Below the pieces are notes generated by a model. That model was not told the DNA's origin. It searched no databases and was given only the letters and a program-made list of their open reading frames with translations. This document shows, one piece after another, positions 1-8,813 of a DNA stretch of 40,644 nucleotides. This DNA comes from Paracoccus beibuensis. GTDB taxonomy: Bacteria > Pseudomonadota > Alphaproteobacteria > Rhodobacterales > Rhodobacteraceae. Position 1 is the stretch's first letter; every line of letters begins with the position of its first letter. Both the position numbers and the translations under genes were made by a program. The stretch lies in NCBI RefSeq assembly GCF_026162625.1, contig NZ_JAOTBD010000034.1, positions 1 through 40,644 of the forward strand. Reading direction: 5' to 3'.

Positions 1-124
1 TCGATAGCTGAACAGCGACCGGCTCTATCCGTCCGCTCCGCGCATGATGACCCCCGCCGTCCTCTTCCAGGCAGCAAATCATGTTCTGCAAACCGCCTCG
101 AGAGCCGACTGTTTCAGCGGCCTG
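1..124 (-). mobile_element. 5' end of an IS5-type insertion sequence (cut by window edge)
   Basis: The terminal repeat TTTCAGCGGCCTG lies at 112-124 and matches, inverted, the repeat at 40161-40173. On the minus strand a transposase start is visible at position 45 and reads M-R-G-A-D-G, stop, S-R-S-L-F-S-Y-R up to the window edge. This resembles the usual start of IS5-family DDE transposases, which carry an LFSY motif near residue 12. The in-frame TAG at codon 7 (27-25) suggests a dead copy. The bases outside the repeat, TTAA (125-128), fit the YTAR target preference of the IS5 group. Family assignment is from memory of motifs. Confidence 0.65.
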
Positions 125-176
125 TTAAAGGGCGCGCCATGTCGCGTCGCCGGCCCCTCCGGCCGGTGCCGTGGCA

Positions 177-211
177 GCGCGCGTCCGGGCCTCGATGGTC
201 CGGACGCGCGC
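177..211 (-). terminator. strong hairpin after the yaiI-like gene
   Basis: A perfect 12-bp stem (177-188 with 200-211, arms GCGCGCGTCCGG / CCGGACGCGCGC) with an 11-base loop sits 8 bases beyond the stop codon of the minus-strand gene ending at 219. There is no U-tract, so it may act as an RNA-stabilising or Rho-assisted terminator. Confidence 0.5.
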
Positions 212-218
212 TTCCCGC

Positions 219-671
219 TCAACGTTTCAGCGCCCGGCCCAGCTCGCGGTCCAGCGTCTGCAGGAACCGCGCCCGATCCGCCTTGGCGAAGGCCGCGCCG
301 CTGCCCTGACGGAACGGGTCGGCGCTGCGCAGGTCCGCCATCAGGTCGCGCGTCGCCAGCCGAGGCCCGATATTGGCCGCGTCCAGCACCTCGCCCGCAT
401 GGGTCAGCACCGCCGCCCCTGCCTTGATGCAGCGATCCGCAAGCGGCAGGTCGCCCGTCACCACCACGTCACCCGCGCCGCAATTGTCCGCGATCCACTT
501 GTCGGCCTCGTCAGGCCCCTCGGCCACGATCTGCAGCCGAACCAGCGGATGCGTCGGCATCCGCAGCCCGCCATTGCAGACCAGCACCATCGGCACACCC
601 ATGCGGACGGCCACCCGCTCGGCCTCGGCCTTGACCGGGCAGGCATCCGCATCGATGTAGAGCGTGCTCAT
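219..671 (-). CDS. yaiI: YaiI/YqxD family (UPF0178) protein
   Basis: The product is 150 residues. It begins [14 protein letters not shown], the acidic Asp-Asp-Cys motif typical of the UPF0178 family, a PIN-like fold of unknown substrate. Further acidic positions (VVTGDLPLA near 70-79) and the C-terminal FLQTLDREL region also match the family, and the length is normal. The start ATG (671-669) shares one base with the dapD stop, so it is the second gene of a dapD-yaiI operon and is probably translated by coupling. A longer in-frame extension upstream is only a shadow of dapD. The biochemical role is not established. Confidence 0.85.
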   Translation of the reverse strand: MSTLYIDADACPVKAEAERVAVRMGVPMVLVCNGGLRMPTHPLVRLQIVAEGPDEADKWIADNCGAGDVVVTGDLPLADRCIKAGAAVLTHAGEVLDAANIGPRLATRDLMADLRSADPFRQGSGAAFAKADRARFLQTLDRELGRALKR

Positions 672-1492
672 CAGTCGCGCAGCAGCTCGTTGACCGAAGT
701 CTTGGACCGCGTCCGCGCGTCCACGCGCTTGACGATCACCGCGCAATACAGGTTCACGCCGTTCTTCGACGGCATCGACCCCGACACGACGACCGATCCC
801 GCCGGAACCTCGCCATACATGACCTCGCCCGTCTCGCGGTCGACGATCTTGGTCGACTGGCCGATATAGACGCCCATCCCCAGCACAGATCCTTCGCGCA
901 CGATGCAGCCCTCGACCACTTCGGACCGGGCGCCGATGAAGCAATCGTCCTCGATGATGGTGGGTCCGGCCTGCAGCGGCTCCAGCACACCGCCGATGCC
1001 GACGCCGCCCGACAGGTGGACGTTCTTTCCGATCTGCGCGCAGGACCCGACCGTGGCCCAGGTGTCGACCATCGTGCCCGCTCCCACATGGGCGCCCAGG
1101 TTCACGAAGGACGGCATCAGCACCGCGCCCTTGCCGATGAAGGCCGACCGCCGCACGATCGCGCCTGGCACGGCGCGGAACCCCGCCTCGCGCCACTGGT
1201 TGTCGCCCCAGCCGTGGAACTTGGACGGCACCTTGTCCCACCAGTTCGATCCCTGCGGACCGCCCGACATCTCCTCCATGTCGTTCAGCCGGAAGGACAG
1301 CAGCACCGCCTTCTTCGCCCACTGGTTGACGTGCCAGTCCGCCCCCCGCTTTTCCGCCACGCGCAGCGCGCCGCTGTCCAGCTGGCGCAGAGTTTCCTCG
1401 ACCGCCTCGCGCGTCTCGCCCCCGGTGGCGCTGGTGATCTCGGCGCGGTTCTCCCACGCGGCTTCGATGGCGGATTCCAGGGCTTGGGTCAT
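671..1492 (-). CDS. dapD: 2,3,4,5-tetrahydropyridine-2,6-dicarboxylate N-succinyltransferase
   Basis: DapD transfers succinyl from succinyl-CoA to tetrahydrodipicolinate in the succinylase branch of the diaminopimelate/lysine pathway, in the cytoplasm. The 273-residue product has the N-terminal helical domain (about 1-100), with the motif [14 protein letters not shown] around 65-78. Next come left-handed beta-helix hexapeptide repeats (about 110-240), including [20 protein letters not shown] and [14 protein letters not shown], both family hallmarks. The length is that of full DapD. The start [13 protein letters not shown] is the standard one. The frame stays open upstream across the divergent gene, but that extension is not coding. 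Confidence 0.97.
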   Translation of the reverse strand: MTQALESAIEAAWENRAEITSATGGETREAVEETLRQLDSGALRVAEKRGADWHVNQWAKKAVLLSFRLNDMEEMSGGPQGSNWWDKVPSKFHGWGDNQWREAGFRAVPGAIVRRSAFIGKGAVLMPSFVNLGAHVGAGTMVDTWATVGSCAQIGKNVHLSGGVGIGGVLEPLQAGPTIIEDDCFIGARSEVVEGCIVREGSVLGMGVYIGQSTKIVDRETGEVMYGEVPAGSVVVSGSMPSKNGVNLYCAVIVKRVDARTRSKTSVNELLRD

Positions 1493-1597
1493 GGCGGCCT
1501 CTCCTCGGGCAGGCGGGTGGGTGGAAAATCTCTCGACCGGGCTATATGCGTCGGGACAGGCCCGCGCAATCCGCGCAAGGGCGCAGACGAGGCTTCG

Positions 1598-2431
1598 ATG
1601 ACCGACACGCCCCAACCGGACCGCATCCACCCCCTGCCCCACAGCGACCAGGATGCCGACCGCGCCGCGCGCATTCCCGACACGCCCCAAACCCGCGCGC
1701 CCAGCTATCGCCTGGCCTTCACCGACCGCGACTTCCTTCTGCGGGACGAGCTTCGCCCGGTCCGCCTGCAGCTGGAGTTGCTGAAGCCACAGATGGTCAT
1801 GGACGAACGCGGCATCGGGTCGACGGTGGTGATGTTCGGCGGCGCGCGCATTCCCGCGCCTGATGCCGTCGGGCAGGCGCGCACCAATGGCCTGGCCGCG
1901 CTGTCGAGATACTATGCCGAGGCCCGCGTCTTCGCGCAGCGCATGACAGAACGCAGCCTGGCCGCGGGCGGCGGCGAATTCGTCATCTGCACCGGCGGCG
2001 GCCCCGGCGTCATGGAGGCCGGCAACCTCGGCGCGGCCGAAGCCGGCGGCCAGTCCATCGGTCTGGGGATCGTGCTGCCGCACGAACAGGCGCCGAACAT
2101 TCATGTCACGCCGGACCTGTGCTTCAACTTCCACTATTTCGCCATCCGGAAGATGCATTTCCTGATGCGCGCGCGGGCCATCACGGTCTTCCCCGGCGGC
2201 TTCGGCACCCTGGACGAGCTTTTCGAGGCCCTGACCCTGATCCAGACCGGCCGCATGGCGCAGGTCCCGGTCCTGCTGTTCGGGGCCGAGTTCTGGGACG
2301 GCATCATCAACTGGCAGGCCCTGGCCGATGCCGGCACGATCAGCGCCAGCGACCTGCAACTGATCCGCTATGTCGAAACCGCCGACGAGGCGGTCGACAT
2401 AATCGACAACTGGCCGCGCCCCGAGTGCTGA
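1598..2431 (+). CDS. LOG-family (TIGR00730-type) Rossmann-fold protein
   Basis: The product is 277 residues with the two signature motifs of the LOG / 'lysine decarboxylase-like' family: [11 protein letters not shown] at 133-143 and PGGFGTLDE at 199-207. Characterised members are cytokinin riboside 5'-monophosphate phosphoribohydrolases or nucleotide 5'-monophosphate nucleosidases. Members with this long N-terminal extension (first ~75 residues) are common in alphaproteobacteria and their substrate is unclear. The start ATG at 1598 was chosen over in-frame upstream codons because the latter lie on top of divergent dapD. The gene is divergent from dapD with about 100 bases between, and tail to tail with the EamA gene. 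Confidence 0.9.
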   Translation: MTDTPQPDRIHPLPHSDQDADRAARIPDTPQTRAPSYRLAFTDRDFLLRDELRPVRLQLELLKPQMVMDERGIGSTVVMFGGARIPAPDAVGQARTNGLAALSRYYAEARVFAQRMTERSLAAGGGEFVICTGGGPGVMEAGNLGAAEAGGQSIGLGIVLPHEQAPNIHVTPDLCFNFHYFAIRKMHFLMRARAITVFPGGFGTLDELFEALTLIQTGRMAQVPVLLFGAEFWDGIINWQALADAGTISASDLQLIRYVETADEAVDIIDNWPRPEC

Positions 2432-2440
2432 GACTGACTG

Positions 2441-3343
2441 CTAGGCCGGCCGAGCCGCAGGGGCGCGCCGCATCAGCATCAGCGCGGTGCCCGCCCCGAC
2501 CAACATCGCGGCCAGGGCGAAGTTCCGCGGCAGCGGCTCGGCGAACAGCCACAGTGCCCCGCCCGCGCCGGTGACGGCCGCGACCGGGCCCAGCAGCGAC
2601 AGCGTGACCGGCCCGCCAAGGCGCTGCAGCTGGAAGAAGGCGACGTACTGGATGACGAAGATGGCCACATCCAGGCCGACCAGCCCCCGCAGCCCAGCAT
2701 CGCGCCACAGCCCGATGGCGCTTCCGTCCAGCACCATCGCCAGCGGCACGCACGCCAGTCCGCCCATCAAGAGCGTCAGCGCCGACAGCGCCATGGGCCG
2801 CGCCCCGGCAGGCCAGAAGCGCGAACGATAGATGTTGCCTCCGGCAATCACCACCGGCATTGCCGTCGCCGCGACCAGCCAGCCCGTCGCGCCAGGGGGC
2901 AGATCGGTCAGCTTGGCCAGCGCCAGCGTAACGCCTCCGGCCAGGCCCAGCCCGACGGCCAGCGCCCGGCGGGGGTCGGCACGTTCCAGCCCCAGCAGGC
3001 GGGCCAGCGCCCAGGTCAGCAGGATCGGGAAAGCAAAGGTCAGCGCGATGTATCCCGCCCCGACATGCGCGACCGCCAAGTATCCCAGCGCCATCGGCCC
3101 CGCCAGCAGCGTTCCCGCCCCGGCCGCGAAGGGCAGCATCCGCAGAACGCCGCGCAGCTGCCCCAGCAGGCCTGCCAGGACCAGCTGCACCAGCCCGCTT
3201 CCCGCCATGACGACCGCCAGAAACCAGACCATCGGCGCCCCCGCATCCGACGCCATGCGAGAAATCAGGATCGTCACCGCCAGCGCGGCCCCTGCCGTCA
3301 CCAGGCATCCCAGAATCGCCAAGCGTCCTTGCGCTTCCGTCAT
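2441..3343 (-). CDS. EamA/DMT-type membrane transporter
   Basis: The 300-residue protein is very hydrophobic, with about ten predicted membrane segments in two five-helix halves, as in the drug/metabolite transporter (EamA) superfamily. Hydrophobic stretches include LAILGCLVTAGAALAVTILI near the N-terminus and FALAAMLVGAGTALMLM near the C-terminus. The substrate cannot be read from sequence. The start MTEAQGRLAILG at 3343 leaves 58 bases to the divergent MarR gene, which makes a regulator-exporter pair sharing one operator region. The MarR protein probably controls this exporter. Confidence 0.85.
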   Translation of the reverse strand: MTEAQGRLAILGCLVTAGAALAVTILISRMASDAGAPMVWFLAVVMAGSGLVQLVLAGLLGQLRGVLRMLPFAAGAGTLLAGPMALGYLAVAHVGAGYIALTFAFPILLTWALARLLGLERADPRRALAVGLGLAGGVTLALAKLTDLPPGATGWLVAATAMPVVIAGGNIYRSRFWPAGARPMALSALTLLMGGLACVPLAMVLDGSAIGLWRDAGLRGLVGLDVAIFVIQYVAFFQLQRLGGPVTLSLLGPVAAVTGAGGALWLFAEPLPRNFALAAMLVGAGTALMLMRRAPAARPA

Positions 3344-3371
3344 TGTTGCATCCCCGCTGCCGGTGCTGATA

Positions 3372-3400
3372 TCTTGCCGAAAAGTAACTTGTTGGCAAGA
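3372..3400. promoter_or_regulatory. putative MarR operator between divergent genes
   Basis: This is a long symmetric site: arms TCTTGCC (3372-3378) and GGCAAGA (3394-3400) around the inner palindrome AAGTAACTT. It ends one base before the MarR start codon and lies in the 58-base gap shared with the divergent transporter. It is typical in size and place for a MarR dimer site giving autorepression plus transporter control. Confidence 0.6.
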
Positions 3401-3401
3401 C

Positions 3402-3893
3402 ATGTCCCAGCCTGACCGTGCGGCACGCGCCGCAGCCGCCTGGCGGCGCGAACGTCCCGAGATCGACGTGGAGGCGATGGAGATCATCGGCCGCCTGAAC
3501 GAGCTGTCGGCCCTGCTGACGAGGCAGCTTCAGCCCGTCTTCGAGGCACATGGGCTGCAGGGCGGTGAATTCGACGTGCTGGCGACGCTGCGGCGGGCGG
3601 GGGCGCCGTACCGCCTGACGCCCACGGCGCTTTACGAGGCGACGATGCTCAGTTCGGGCGGCATGACGGCGCGGCTGGACCGGCTGGAGGCGCGGTCGCT
3701 GATTCGGCGCCTGCCGAACCCCCAGGACCGACGGGGCACCCTGGTCGAACTGACGCCCGAGGGGCTGGAGCTGATCGATGTCGCCGTCGTGCCGCATGCA
3801 GCGAACGAGACGCGCCTTCTGGCGGGACTGCCGCCCCGGGACAGGGCAGCACTGAACGATCTGCTGTCGAAACTGCGGGCGGTCCTGCCTTAG
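3402..3893 (+). CDS. MarR-family transcriptional regulator
   Basis: The product is 163 residues with the winged-helix MarR fold. The recognition part lies around residues 72-95 ([25 protein letters not shown]), followed by the wing [22 protein letters not shown], whose D-x-R-x-x-x-V/L pattern is the family hallmark. Long N- and C-terminal helices would form the dimer. It is divergent from the EamA transporter and directly follows a near-symmetric operator. Its stop overlaps the stop of rlmN on the other strand (3890-3893). The ligand is unknown. Confidence 0.9.
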   Translation: MSQPDRAARAAAAWRRERPEIDVEAMEIIGRLNELSALLTRQLQPVFEAHGLQGGEFDVLATLRRAGAPYRLTPTALYEATMLSSGGMTARLDRLEARSLIRRLPNPQDRRGTLVELTPEGLELIDVAVVPHAANETRLLAGLPPRDRAALNDLLSKLRAVLP

Positions 3894-5059
3894 CCTGCCT
3901 CGGCGGCGATCTGGGCGCGCGACTTGCGGCCACGTTCGGTCGCGGACTTCAGCTGGCCGCAGGCGGCCATGATGTCCTCGCCCCTGGGCGTGCGGATCGG
4001 GCTGGCATAGCCCGCCTTGTAGATGATGTCGGCAAAGGCGCGAATCCGGTTGTTGCTTGACCGCTTGTAGGGTGCGCCGGGCCATTCGTTGAAGGGAATC
4101 AGGTTGATCTTGGCCGGAATGCCGCGGATCAGCTGGACCAGCCGGCGCGCATCATCGTCGCTGTCGTTCACCCCGTCCAGCATCACGTATTCGAAGGTGA
4201 TGCGCTCGCTGTTCGACAGCCGCGGATAATCGCGCAGCGCCTCCAGCAGGGTCTGGATGTTCCAGCGCTTGTTGATGGGGACCAGCTTGTCGCGCGTCTC
4301 GTCCGTGGTGGCGTGGAAGCTGACGGCCAGAAGGCAGCCGATCTCCTCGGCCGTCCGGGCGATCTCGGGGACGACGCCGCTGGTCGACAGCGTGATCCGG
4401 CGACGCGACAGGGACAGCCCTTCGCCGTCCATGACGACCTTCATGGCGTCGCGCACGTTCTCGAAGTTGTAGAGCGGTTCGCCCATGCCCATCAGGACGA
4501 TGTTGCTGATCAGGCGCGTTTCGTCCTTGGGCGCACCCTGCACCGGCCATTCGCCCAGGTCGTCGCGCGCGACCAGCAGCTGGCCAACGATCTCTCCGGC
4601 GGTCAGGTTGCGCACCAGCTTCTGCGTGCCCGTGTGGCAGAAGGAGCAGGTCAGCGTGCAGCCGACCTGGCTGGATACGCACAGCGTTCCGCGGCCTTCC
4701 TCGGGGATATAGACCGCCTCGACCTCGTGGCCGCCGGCGATCTTCAGCAGGTACTTGCGGGTGCCGTCGCTGCTGACCTGCCGTGTCACGATCTCGGGCA
4801 GGACGATCTGGAATCGGTCGGCCAGAAGGGCGCGATAATCCTTGGCAAGGTTGGTCATCTGCGCAAAGTCGCGCACGCCCCAGTGATAGATCCACTGCCA
4901 GACCTGGCCCACGCGCATCTTCGCCTGCTTCTCGGGCGTTCCCGCCTCGACCAGCGCGTCGCGCAGCTGCTCGCGCGTCAGTCCGACGATGTTCGTCAGG
5001 CCACCCTCGGGCAGCTTGCGGGGAATGGTCAGCACGTCCTGCGTGATCGGGGCGTTCAT
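3890..5059 (-). CDS. rlmN: dual-specificity 23S rRNA/tRNA adenine C2-methyltransferase RlmN
   Basis: RlmN is a radical-SAM enzyme that methylates C2 of A2503 in 23S rRNA and A37 in some tRNAs. The 389-residue product carries the radical-SAM cluster motif C134-x3-C138-x2-C141 (CTLTCSFC). The methyl-carrying and catalytic cysteines are likely C127 (GTLCVSS) and about C367 (MAACGQL). The SAM-binding MGMGEPL motif and the C-terminal region with NRIRAF are present. The start [10 protein letters not shown] at 5059 is preferred over an upstream in-frame Met because it gives the usual length. It is convergent with marR, with overlapping stops. Confidence 0.95.
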   Translation of the reverse strand: MNAPITQDVLTIPRKLPEGGLTNIVGLTREQLRDALVEAGTPEKQAKMRVGQVWQWIYHWGVRDFAQMTNLAKDYRALLADRFQIVLPEIVTRQVSSDGTRKYLLKIAGGHEVEAVYIPEEGRGTLCVSSQVGCTLTCSFCHTGTQKLVRNLTAGEIVGQLLVARDDLGEWPVQGAPKDETRLISNIVLMGMGEPLYNFENVRDAMKVVMDGEGLSLSRRRITLSTSGVVPEIARTAEEIGCLLAVSFHATTDETRDKLVPINKRWNIQTLLEALRDYPRLSNSERITFEYVMLDGVNDSDDDARRLVQLIRGIPAKINLIPFNEWPGAPYKRSSNNRIRAFADIIYKAGYASPIRTPRGEDIMAACGQLKSATERGRKSRAQIAAEAG

Positions 5060-5158
5060 GGCGTCACCGGCAATTTGAGAGAAGACCCGCAGATAAGCCA
5101 AACGGGCCGGCTTTTCAACCGGCCACATCTGCTCTGCCCGAATCTCTTGCAAGGTGAC

Positions 5159-5177
5159 GGGGGGCAGAGCGCCCCCC
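5159..5177 (-). terminator. GC-rich hairpin after the locus-B gene
   Basis: A perfect stem of GGGGGGC (5159-5165) and GCCCCCC (5171-5177) with a 5-base loop sits just after the stop of the minus-strand gene at 5189. It has no U-tract. A second inverted repeat, GGCCGG/CCGGCC at 5105-5124, lies in the rlmN leader and could be part of its regulation. Confidence 0.4.
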
Positions 5178-5188
5178 GGGTCGCCGCC

Positions 5189-5710
5189 TTATTGGCAGCG
5201 CTCCTTCGCGGTGTTCGTCGCGGCGGTGATGCCCGACAGGCTGAACGTGTCCTTCGTGGTCGTCCCGCGCGAGGAACGCCCGGTCACCACGGCCGAGGAT
5301 CCGCCCCGCAACGCTCCGACCAGCGCCTCGTCTTCCGACGGGCTGCCGGTCCAGGCGCTCTCGCCCTCGGTGAAGAGGTCGAACTTGCGGCCGCCGACAT
5401 CCACCTCGACCGTCGAATCCGGTGCAAACGGATAGCCGCCGGTGAACGAAACCTCTCCGTTCTGGCCGGGGCGATAGGCCACGTACAGGCGGATGTCACC
5501 GCGTGCGACCTCGGTCGGCTGGCCGTCGCGCGTGTTGATCGTCGACTTGGGCGGAGAAACCGCCCAGCATTCGCGCGGGCTGTCGGCCGCGAAGACGGTC
5601 CAGTCGCCCTCGGTGGCCACGACATTGCTGCTTTCTTGCGCGATCGCCGTGCCCAGCCCGGAGATCAGGACCAGGCTGGCGCCAATACCGCGCAGCGTAG
5701 TGGTAATCAT
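5189..5710 (-). CDS. invasion-associated locus B (IalB) family secreted protein
   Basis: The product is 173 residues. It has a Sec signal peptide (MITTTLRGIGASLVLISGLGTAIAQ, cleavage after A-x-A near residue 23), then a beta-rich domain beginning VATEGDWTVFA and containing the conserved ECWAVSPP and VEVDVGGRKFDLFTEGESAW segments. The terminal ERCQ supplies a second cysteine, and the Cys pair probably forms a disulfide. The family was named from Bartonella but is widespread in non-pathogenic Rhodobacteraceae, and its molecular role is not known. The start at 5710 is supported by AGGAGG seven bases upstream, so an upstream in-frame Met is not used. Confidence 0.8.
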   Translation of the reverse strand: MITTTLRGIGASLVLISGLGTAIAQESSNVVATEGDWTVFAADSPRECWAVSPPKSTINTRDGQPTEVARGDIRLYVAYRPGQNGEVSFTGGYPFAPDSTVEVDVGGRKFDLFTEGESAWTGSPSEDEALVGALRGGSSAVVTGRSSRGTTTKDTFSLSGITAATNTAKERCQ

Positions 5711-5861
5711 GCTCTGGCCTCCTGCCATTCATTTCGCCGCTTTGCCCGGCGTTGTTCCCGATTGCTGTGGTCTTTTCAACCATCTGCCGCCAGAATAGCG
5801 AAATTCGCTGCCCGCAAAAGGGCGTGCAAGCACAATCGCGCAATTGTCAGGGAGAATCTTC

Positions 5862-6848
5862 ATGCGTTCAGCCGAGATGATCGAGTTGTGGCGGGGCGAC
5901 ATGCGGGAAAGCCTGCATCGCGGCCATGCGGTCATCTGCGATGCGCATGGTGTGGTCGAGGCCTGGGGCAAGCCCTCGCAGGTGATCTATCCCAGGTCGT
6001 CGTGCAAGATGATCCAGGCGCTGCCGCTGATCGAAAGCGGCGCGGCCGATGCCGCGGGCCTGACGGACCGCCAGCTGGCCTTGGCCTGCGCCAGCCATTC
6101 CGGCGCGGCGGTTCACGTGCAGGGCGTCGGGGACTGGCTGGAGGGCCTCGGCATGGCCGAGGGCGACCTGCGCTGCGGCAGCCACATGCCGCGCGATCCG
6201 GCCGAGAACAAGCGGCTGACCTGCTCGGACGAAAGCCCGTGCCAGCTGCACAACAACTGCTCGGGCAAGCATGCAGGTTTCCTGACGCTGAACCGCCACC
6301 TGAAGGGCGGGGCCGAGTATGTCGCGCCGGATCATCGTGTCCAGCAGGCCGTCAAGGCCGCCTTCGAGGAGGTGACGGACCAGACGAGCCCCGGCTTCGG
6401 CATCGACGGCTGCTCGGCCCCGAACTGGGCCTGCACGCTTGAAGGTCTGGCTCGCGCCATGGCCCGCTTCGCGAATCCGGGTTCCGACCGCCGGGGGCAG
6501 GCCATGCAGCGCCTGGTCGATGCCATGCGCGCGCATCCGGACCTTGTCGCGGGCGAAGGCAGGTCCTGCACCGCGCTGATGCGCGCGATGGGCGGCACCA
6601 TCGCGGTCAAGACCGGGGCCGAGGCCGTCTTCGTCGCGATCCTGCCCGAACAGGGCTTCGGCGTGGCGCTGAAGATCACCGACGGCACCGCCCGCGCCAG
6701 CGAGGCCGCCATCACCGCGCTTCTGATCCACCTGGGCGTGCTGGACGCCGCCGATCCGGTTGCGCAAAGCTATCTGAACGGTCCGATTCGGAACTGGCGG
6801 GGGATGGTCACGGGCAGCCTGCGCACCTCGCCCGGGTTTCCCAGCTGA
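5862..6848 (+). CDS. asparaginase II family (PF06089-type) protein
   Basis: The product is 328 residues. It matches the asparaginase II family first described in Rhizobium etli, unrelated to the E. coli L-asparaginases, which hydrolyses asparagine to aspartate and ammonia. Visible motifs are PRSSCKMIQALPLIESGAAD (about 45-65), CASHSGAAVHVQGV, CGSHMP and HNNCSGKHAGFL (about 132-143), and GIDGCSAP. These His/Cys/Ser/Lys clusters carry the active site in the family. The ATG at 5862 has GGGAG eight bases upstream, and a TTG start 18 bases earlier is less likely. It is divergent from the IalB-like gene. Confidence 0.85.
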   Translation: MRSAEMIELWRGDMRESLHRGHAVICDAHGVVEAWGKPSQVIYPRSSCKMIQALPLIESGAADAAGLTDRQLALACASHSGAAVHVQGVGDWLEGLGMAEGDLRCGSHMPRDPAENKRLTCSDESPCQLHNNCSGKHAGFLTLNRHLKGGAEYVAPDHRVQQAVKAAFEEVTDQTSPGFGIDGCSAPNWACTLEGLARAMARFANPGSDRRGQAMQRLVDAMRAHPDLVAGEGRSCTALMRAMGGTIAVKTGAEAVFVAILPEQGFGVALKITDGTARASEAAITALLIHLGVLDAADPVAQSYLNGPIRNWRGMVTGSLRTSPGFPS

Positions 6849-6944
6849 CGGCCGCCGATTCGCGAATCGTCACGAAACCGACGCGATTGCCTGCTTGAAT
6901 GACTGCGCAGGATCGTCCCCCGCACCTGCGCCCCTGCAAGATCG

Positions 6945-6975
6945 GCCGGCGCCCCTTGGCAGAGCGGGCGCCGGC
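6945..6975 (-). terminator. hairpin between convergent genes
   Basis: A perfect 10-bp stem, GCCGGCGCCC (6945-6954) with GGGCGCCGGC (6966-6975), ends 7 bases before the stop of the minus-strand permease at 6983 and lies downstream of the plus-strand asparaginase. It could end transcription from both sides. No U-tract. Confidence 0.45.
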
Positions 6976-6982
6976 ATTCCCG

Positions 6983-7741
6983 TCAGATCATCTGCCAGAT
7001 CAGCCTCAGTGCCAGCACCGACGACGTGATCACCAGAAGCGGCTTGATCAACCGGGCGCCAATGCGGGATGCCAGCCGTGCCCCAAGCGCCGCCCCGGCG
7101 ATCTGCGCGACCCCCATCGCGATTCCCAGCAGCCACAGCGGCTGGCCGACCAATGCAAAGGCCCCCAGGCCGCCCAGGTTCGACGCGAAGTTCAGAAGCT
7201 TCGTGTGCGCCGTCGCCTTGAGCACGCCATAGCCAGCCAGCGTCACGAAGCCGATCATGTAGAAAGCCCCTGCCCCCGGCCCGATCAGCCCGTCATAGAA
7301 GCCGATGAAGGGCACCACCGTCGCCGCAAAGACCCCGGCCGACAGCCGCCGCGTGCGGTCGAGGTCGTCCAGGCCCGGCTTCAGCGCGAAAAACAGGGCG
7401 ATGGCGATCAGGATCACCGGCAGGATCAGGCGCAAGCCATCGGTCGGGACCGCGCTGACCAGCGTCGCGCCCACGGCCCCCGCCGCCCCGGCCAGCAGCG
7501 CCGATCTCCACTGGCTGCGCAGGTCAACAAGGCCGCGTGCCGCATAGCTGAGCGCCGCCGTCCCCGCCCCGAAGACACCCTGCACCTTGTTGGTGGCCAG
7601 CGCCTGCGCAGGCGGAACGCCGGCCAGCATCAGCACCGGCAGGGTGATCAGCCCGCCGCCACCCGCGATGGCGTCGACAAAGCCCGCGGCGAAAGCGGCC
7701 GCGATCAGCAGCGGGATCAGGTCGAGCGTCAGTTCGAACAT
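6983..7741 (-). CDS. TauE/SafE (TSUP) family membrane permease
   Basis: The 252-residue protein has about eight predicted membrane segments. It shows the TauE/SafE features: an opening FAAGFVDAIAGGGGLITLPVLMLAGV with the glycine-rich loop, an ATNKVQG motif after the second helix, then FIGFYDGLIGPGAGAFYMIGF at mid-protein and GVAQIAGAALGARLASRIGARLIKPLLV near the end. Known members export or import sulfonates, sulfite or related organic anions, but the substrate here is not evident. The gene ends 76 bases from serB on the same strand, with no sign of coupling. Confidence 0.88.
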   Translation of the reverse strand: MFELTLDLIPLLIAAAFAAGFVDAIAGGGGLITLPVLMLAGVPPAQALATNKVQGVFGAGTAALSYAARGLVDLRSQWRSALLAGAAGAVGATLVSAVPTDGLRLILPVILIAIALFFALKPGLDDLDRTRRLSAGVFAATVVPFIGFYDGLIGPGAGAFYMIGFVTLAGYGVLKATAHTKLLNFASNLGGLGAFALVGQPLWLLGIAMGVAQIAGAALGARLASRIGARLIKPLLVITSSVLALRLIWQMI

Positions 7742-7818
7742 GTTGGCAAGGCTCCGATGGGCACCGTCGTTGCGGACCGTTGCAGCCGGGCGGTCGCCGC
7801 CTGCAACGGGAATGGCAC

Positions 7819-8697
7819 TTAGACAGTCACGAAATCTTCGGCCACATACCCCTGCAGATAGAGGAGCGCCGTCAGGTCGCCGTGATTGATCCGGATCTGC
7901 GCCTGCGCCGCAACGGCGGGCTTGGCATGCAGCGCGACGCCGGCTCCGGCCATGCGGATCATGTCGAGGTCGTTGGCCCCGTCACCCACGGCAATGGCAT
8001 TCTGCGGCGTGGTGCCGAGGCGCGCGGCGATCTGCTGAAGCGCCTCGACCTTGGCCTCTCGGCCCAGGACTGGAAAGACGACGTGGCCGGTCAGCACGCC
8101 GTCCTCGATCAACAGGGTATTGGCGCGATTTTCGTCGAAGCCCAGCTTGGCCGCCACCAGCTGGGTGAAGGCCGTGAAGCCGCCCGAGACAAGCGCCGTA
8201 TAGGCGCCATGCGCGCGCATGGTGGCAAGCAGCGTCGCGCCACCGGATGCCAAGGTGATGTGGTGCTGAAGAACGGTGGCGATCACGCCTTCGTCCAGCC
8301 CCGCAAGAAGTCCGACGCGTTCCAACAGCGCCTCGTGGAAGTTCAGATCCCCGTTCATGGCGCGGGCGGTGATGTCGGCGACGCGCGGGCCCACGCCGGC
8401 GAAGTCCGCCAGTTCGTCGATGCATTCCTGGTCGATCATGGTCGAATCCATGTCGGCGATCAGGATGCGCTTGCGGCGACCCTCGGCCGGCTGAATCGCC
8501 AGGTCGATGCCGATGGCCTGGAGGTCGGACCAGACCCGGTCGGCATCGGCAGGCGCCTGCGGGATGTCGAACTCGGCCGCGATGCCGGGGGCAAGGATGC
8601 GCGACGCCCCGCCCTGCCAGCGCGACGCCAGCCCACCCGGCAGATCGACGTCCAGGTTGGCGGCGTGGGGCGAGGCGATCAGCGAGACGGTGAACAT
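7819..8697 (-). CDS. serB: phosphoserine phosphatase
   Basis: SerB is the last enzyme of L-serine synthesis and removes phosphate from O-phosphoserine. The 292-residue product has an N-terminal regulatory part (about 1-75) and a HAD phosphatase domain with motif I DMDST (nucleophile D82, acid D84), the cap segment IDQECIDELADFAG, the SGG segment at motif II, and GDGANDLDM as motif III. The start MFTVSLIASPHAAN (8697) is the family start; an upstream in-frame Met would run through the divergent promoter region. Before the element inserted, this gene stood divergent to serC-serA, so the whole serine pathway was one locus. Confidence 0.95.
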   Translation of the reverse strand: MFTVSLIASPHAANLDVDLPGGLASRWQGGASRILAPGIAAEFDIPQAPADADRVWSDLQAIGIDLAIQPAEGRRKRILIADMDSTMIDQECIDELADFAGVGPRVADITARAMNGDLNFHEALLERVGLLAGLDEGVIATVLQHHITLASGGATLLATMRAHGAYTALVSGGFTAFTQLVAAKLGFDENRANTLLIEDGVLTGHVVFPVLGREAKVEALQQIAARLGTTPQNAIAVGDGANDLDMIRMAGAGVALHAKPAVAAQAQIRINHGDLTALLYLQGYVAEDFVTV

Positions 8698-8743
8698 GGG
8701 CGCATCCTTTTCGGCTGCCGAGGGTCTATGCCAAACATTTTCC

Positions 8744-8772
8744 TTGCGCCAGAGCGGCCGTGGCCTTAGGTC
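8744..8772 (+). promoter_or_regulatory. probable native serC promoter, now separated from serC
   Basis: TTGCGC (8744-8749), a 17-base spacer and TAGGTC (8767-8772) point rightward, five bases before the attachment core. In the uninterrupted chromosome this would start the serC leader at about the first base of the core. It now reads into the element, antisense to the integrase. Box matches are partial; the call rests mainly on position and on the matching arrangement at 19510-19538. Confidence 0.5.
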
Positions 8773-8777
8773 GGCCA

Positions 8778-8803
8778 GTGGGACACCCCTCCCCAACGAG
8801 GGG
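8778..8803. repeat. left attachment site (26-bp core)
   Basis: This perfect copy of the 26 bases at 19544-19569 begins GTGGGACACCCC and ends AACGAGGGG. It lies beside serB and carries the CCCC-AACGA-GGGG hairpin of the serC leader. Identity stops at 8804, where this copy has T and the right copy is followed by C. Confidence 0.92.
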
Positions 8804-8813
8804 TCGCGTTCAT
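8804..8813 (-). other. detached start of the attP-spanning gene
   Basis: On the minus strand ATG (8813-8811) overlaps the integrase stop TGA (8812-8810) as ATGA, with AAAGGAAAAGG just upstream as ribosome-binding site. It reads ATG AAC GCG and then enters the core in the frame P-R-W-G-G-V-S-H. In the integrated state the frame passes into host sequence. In the excised circle the core is followed by the right end (19543 downward), and the frame continues into the 126-codon frame at 19172-19552. Confidence 0.65.

Noticed and set aside
1493..2359. N-terminal extension of the dapD frame to 562 residues
   Set aside because: It lies antisense to the conserved LOG-family gene; DapD has its normal start at 1492.
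4313..6442. A 709-codon plus-strand frame over rlmN and the IalB-like gene
   Set aside because: Shadow of rlmN and neighbours; no family features.
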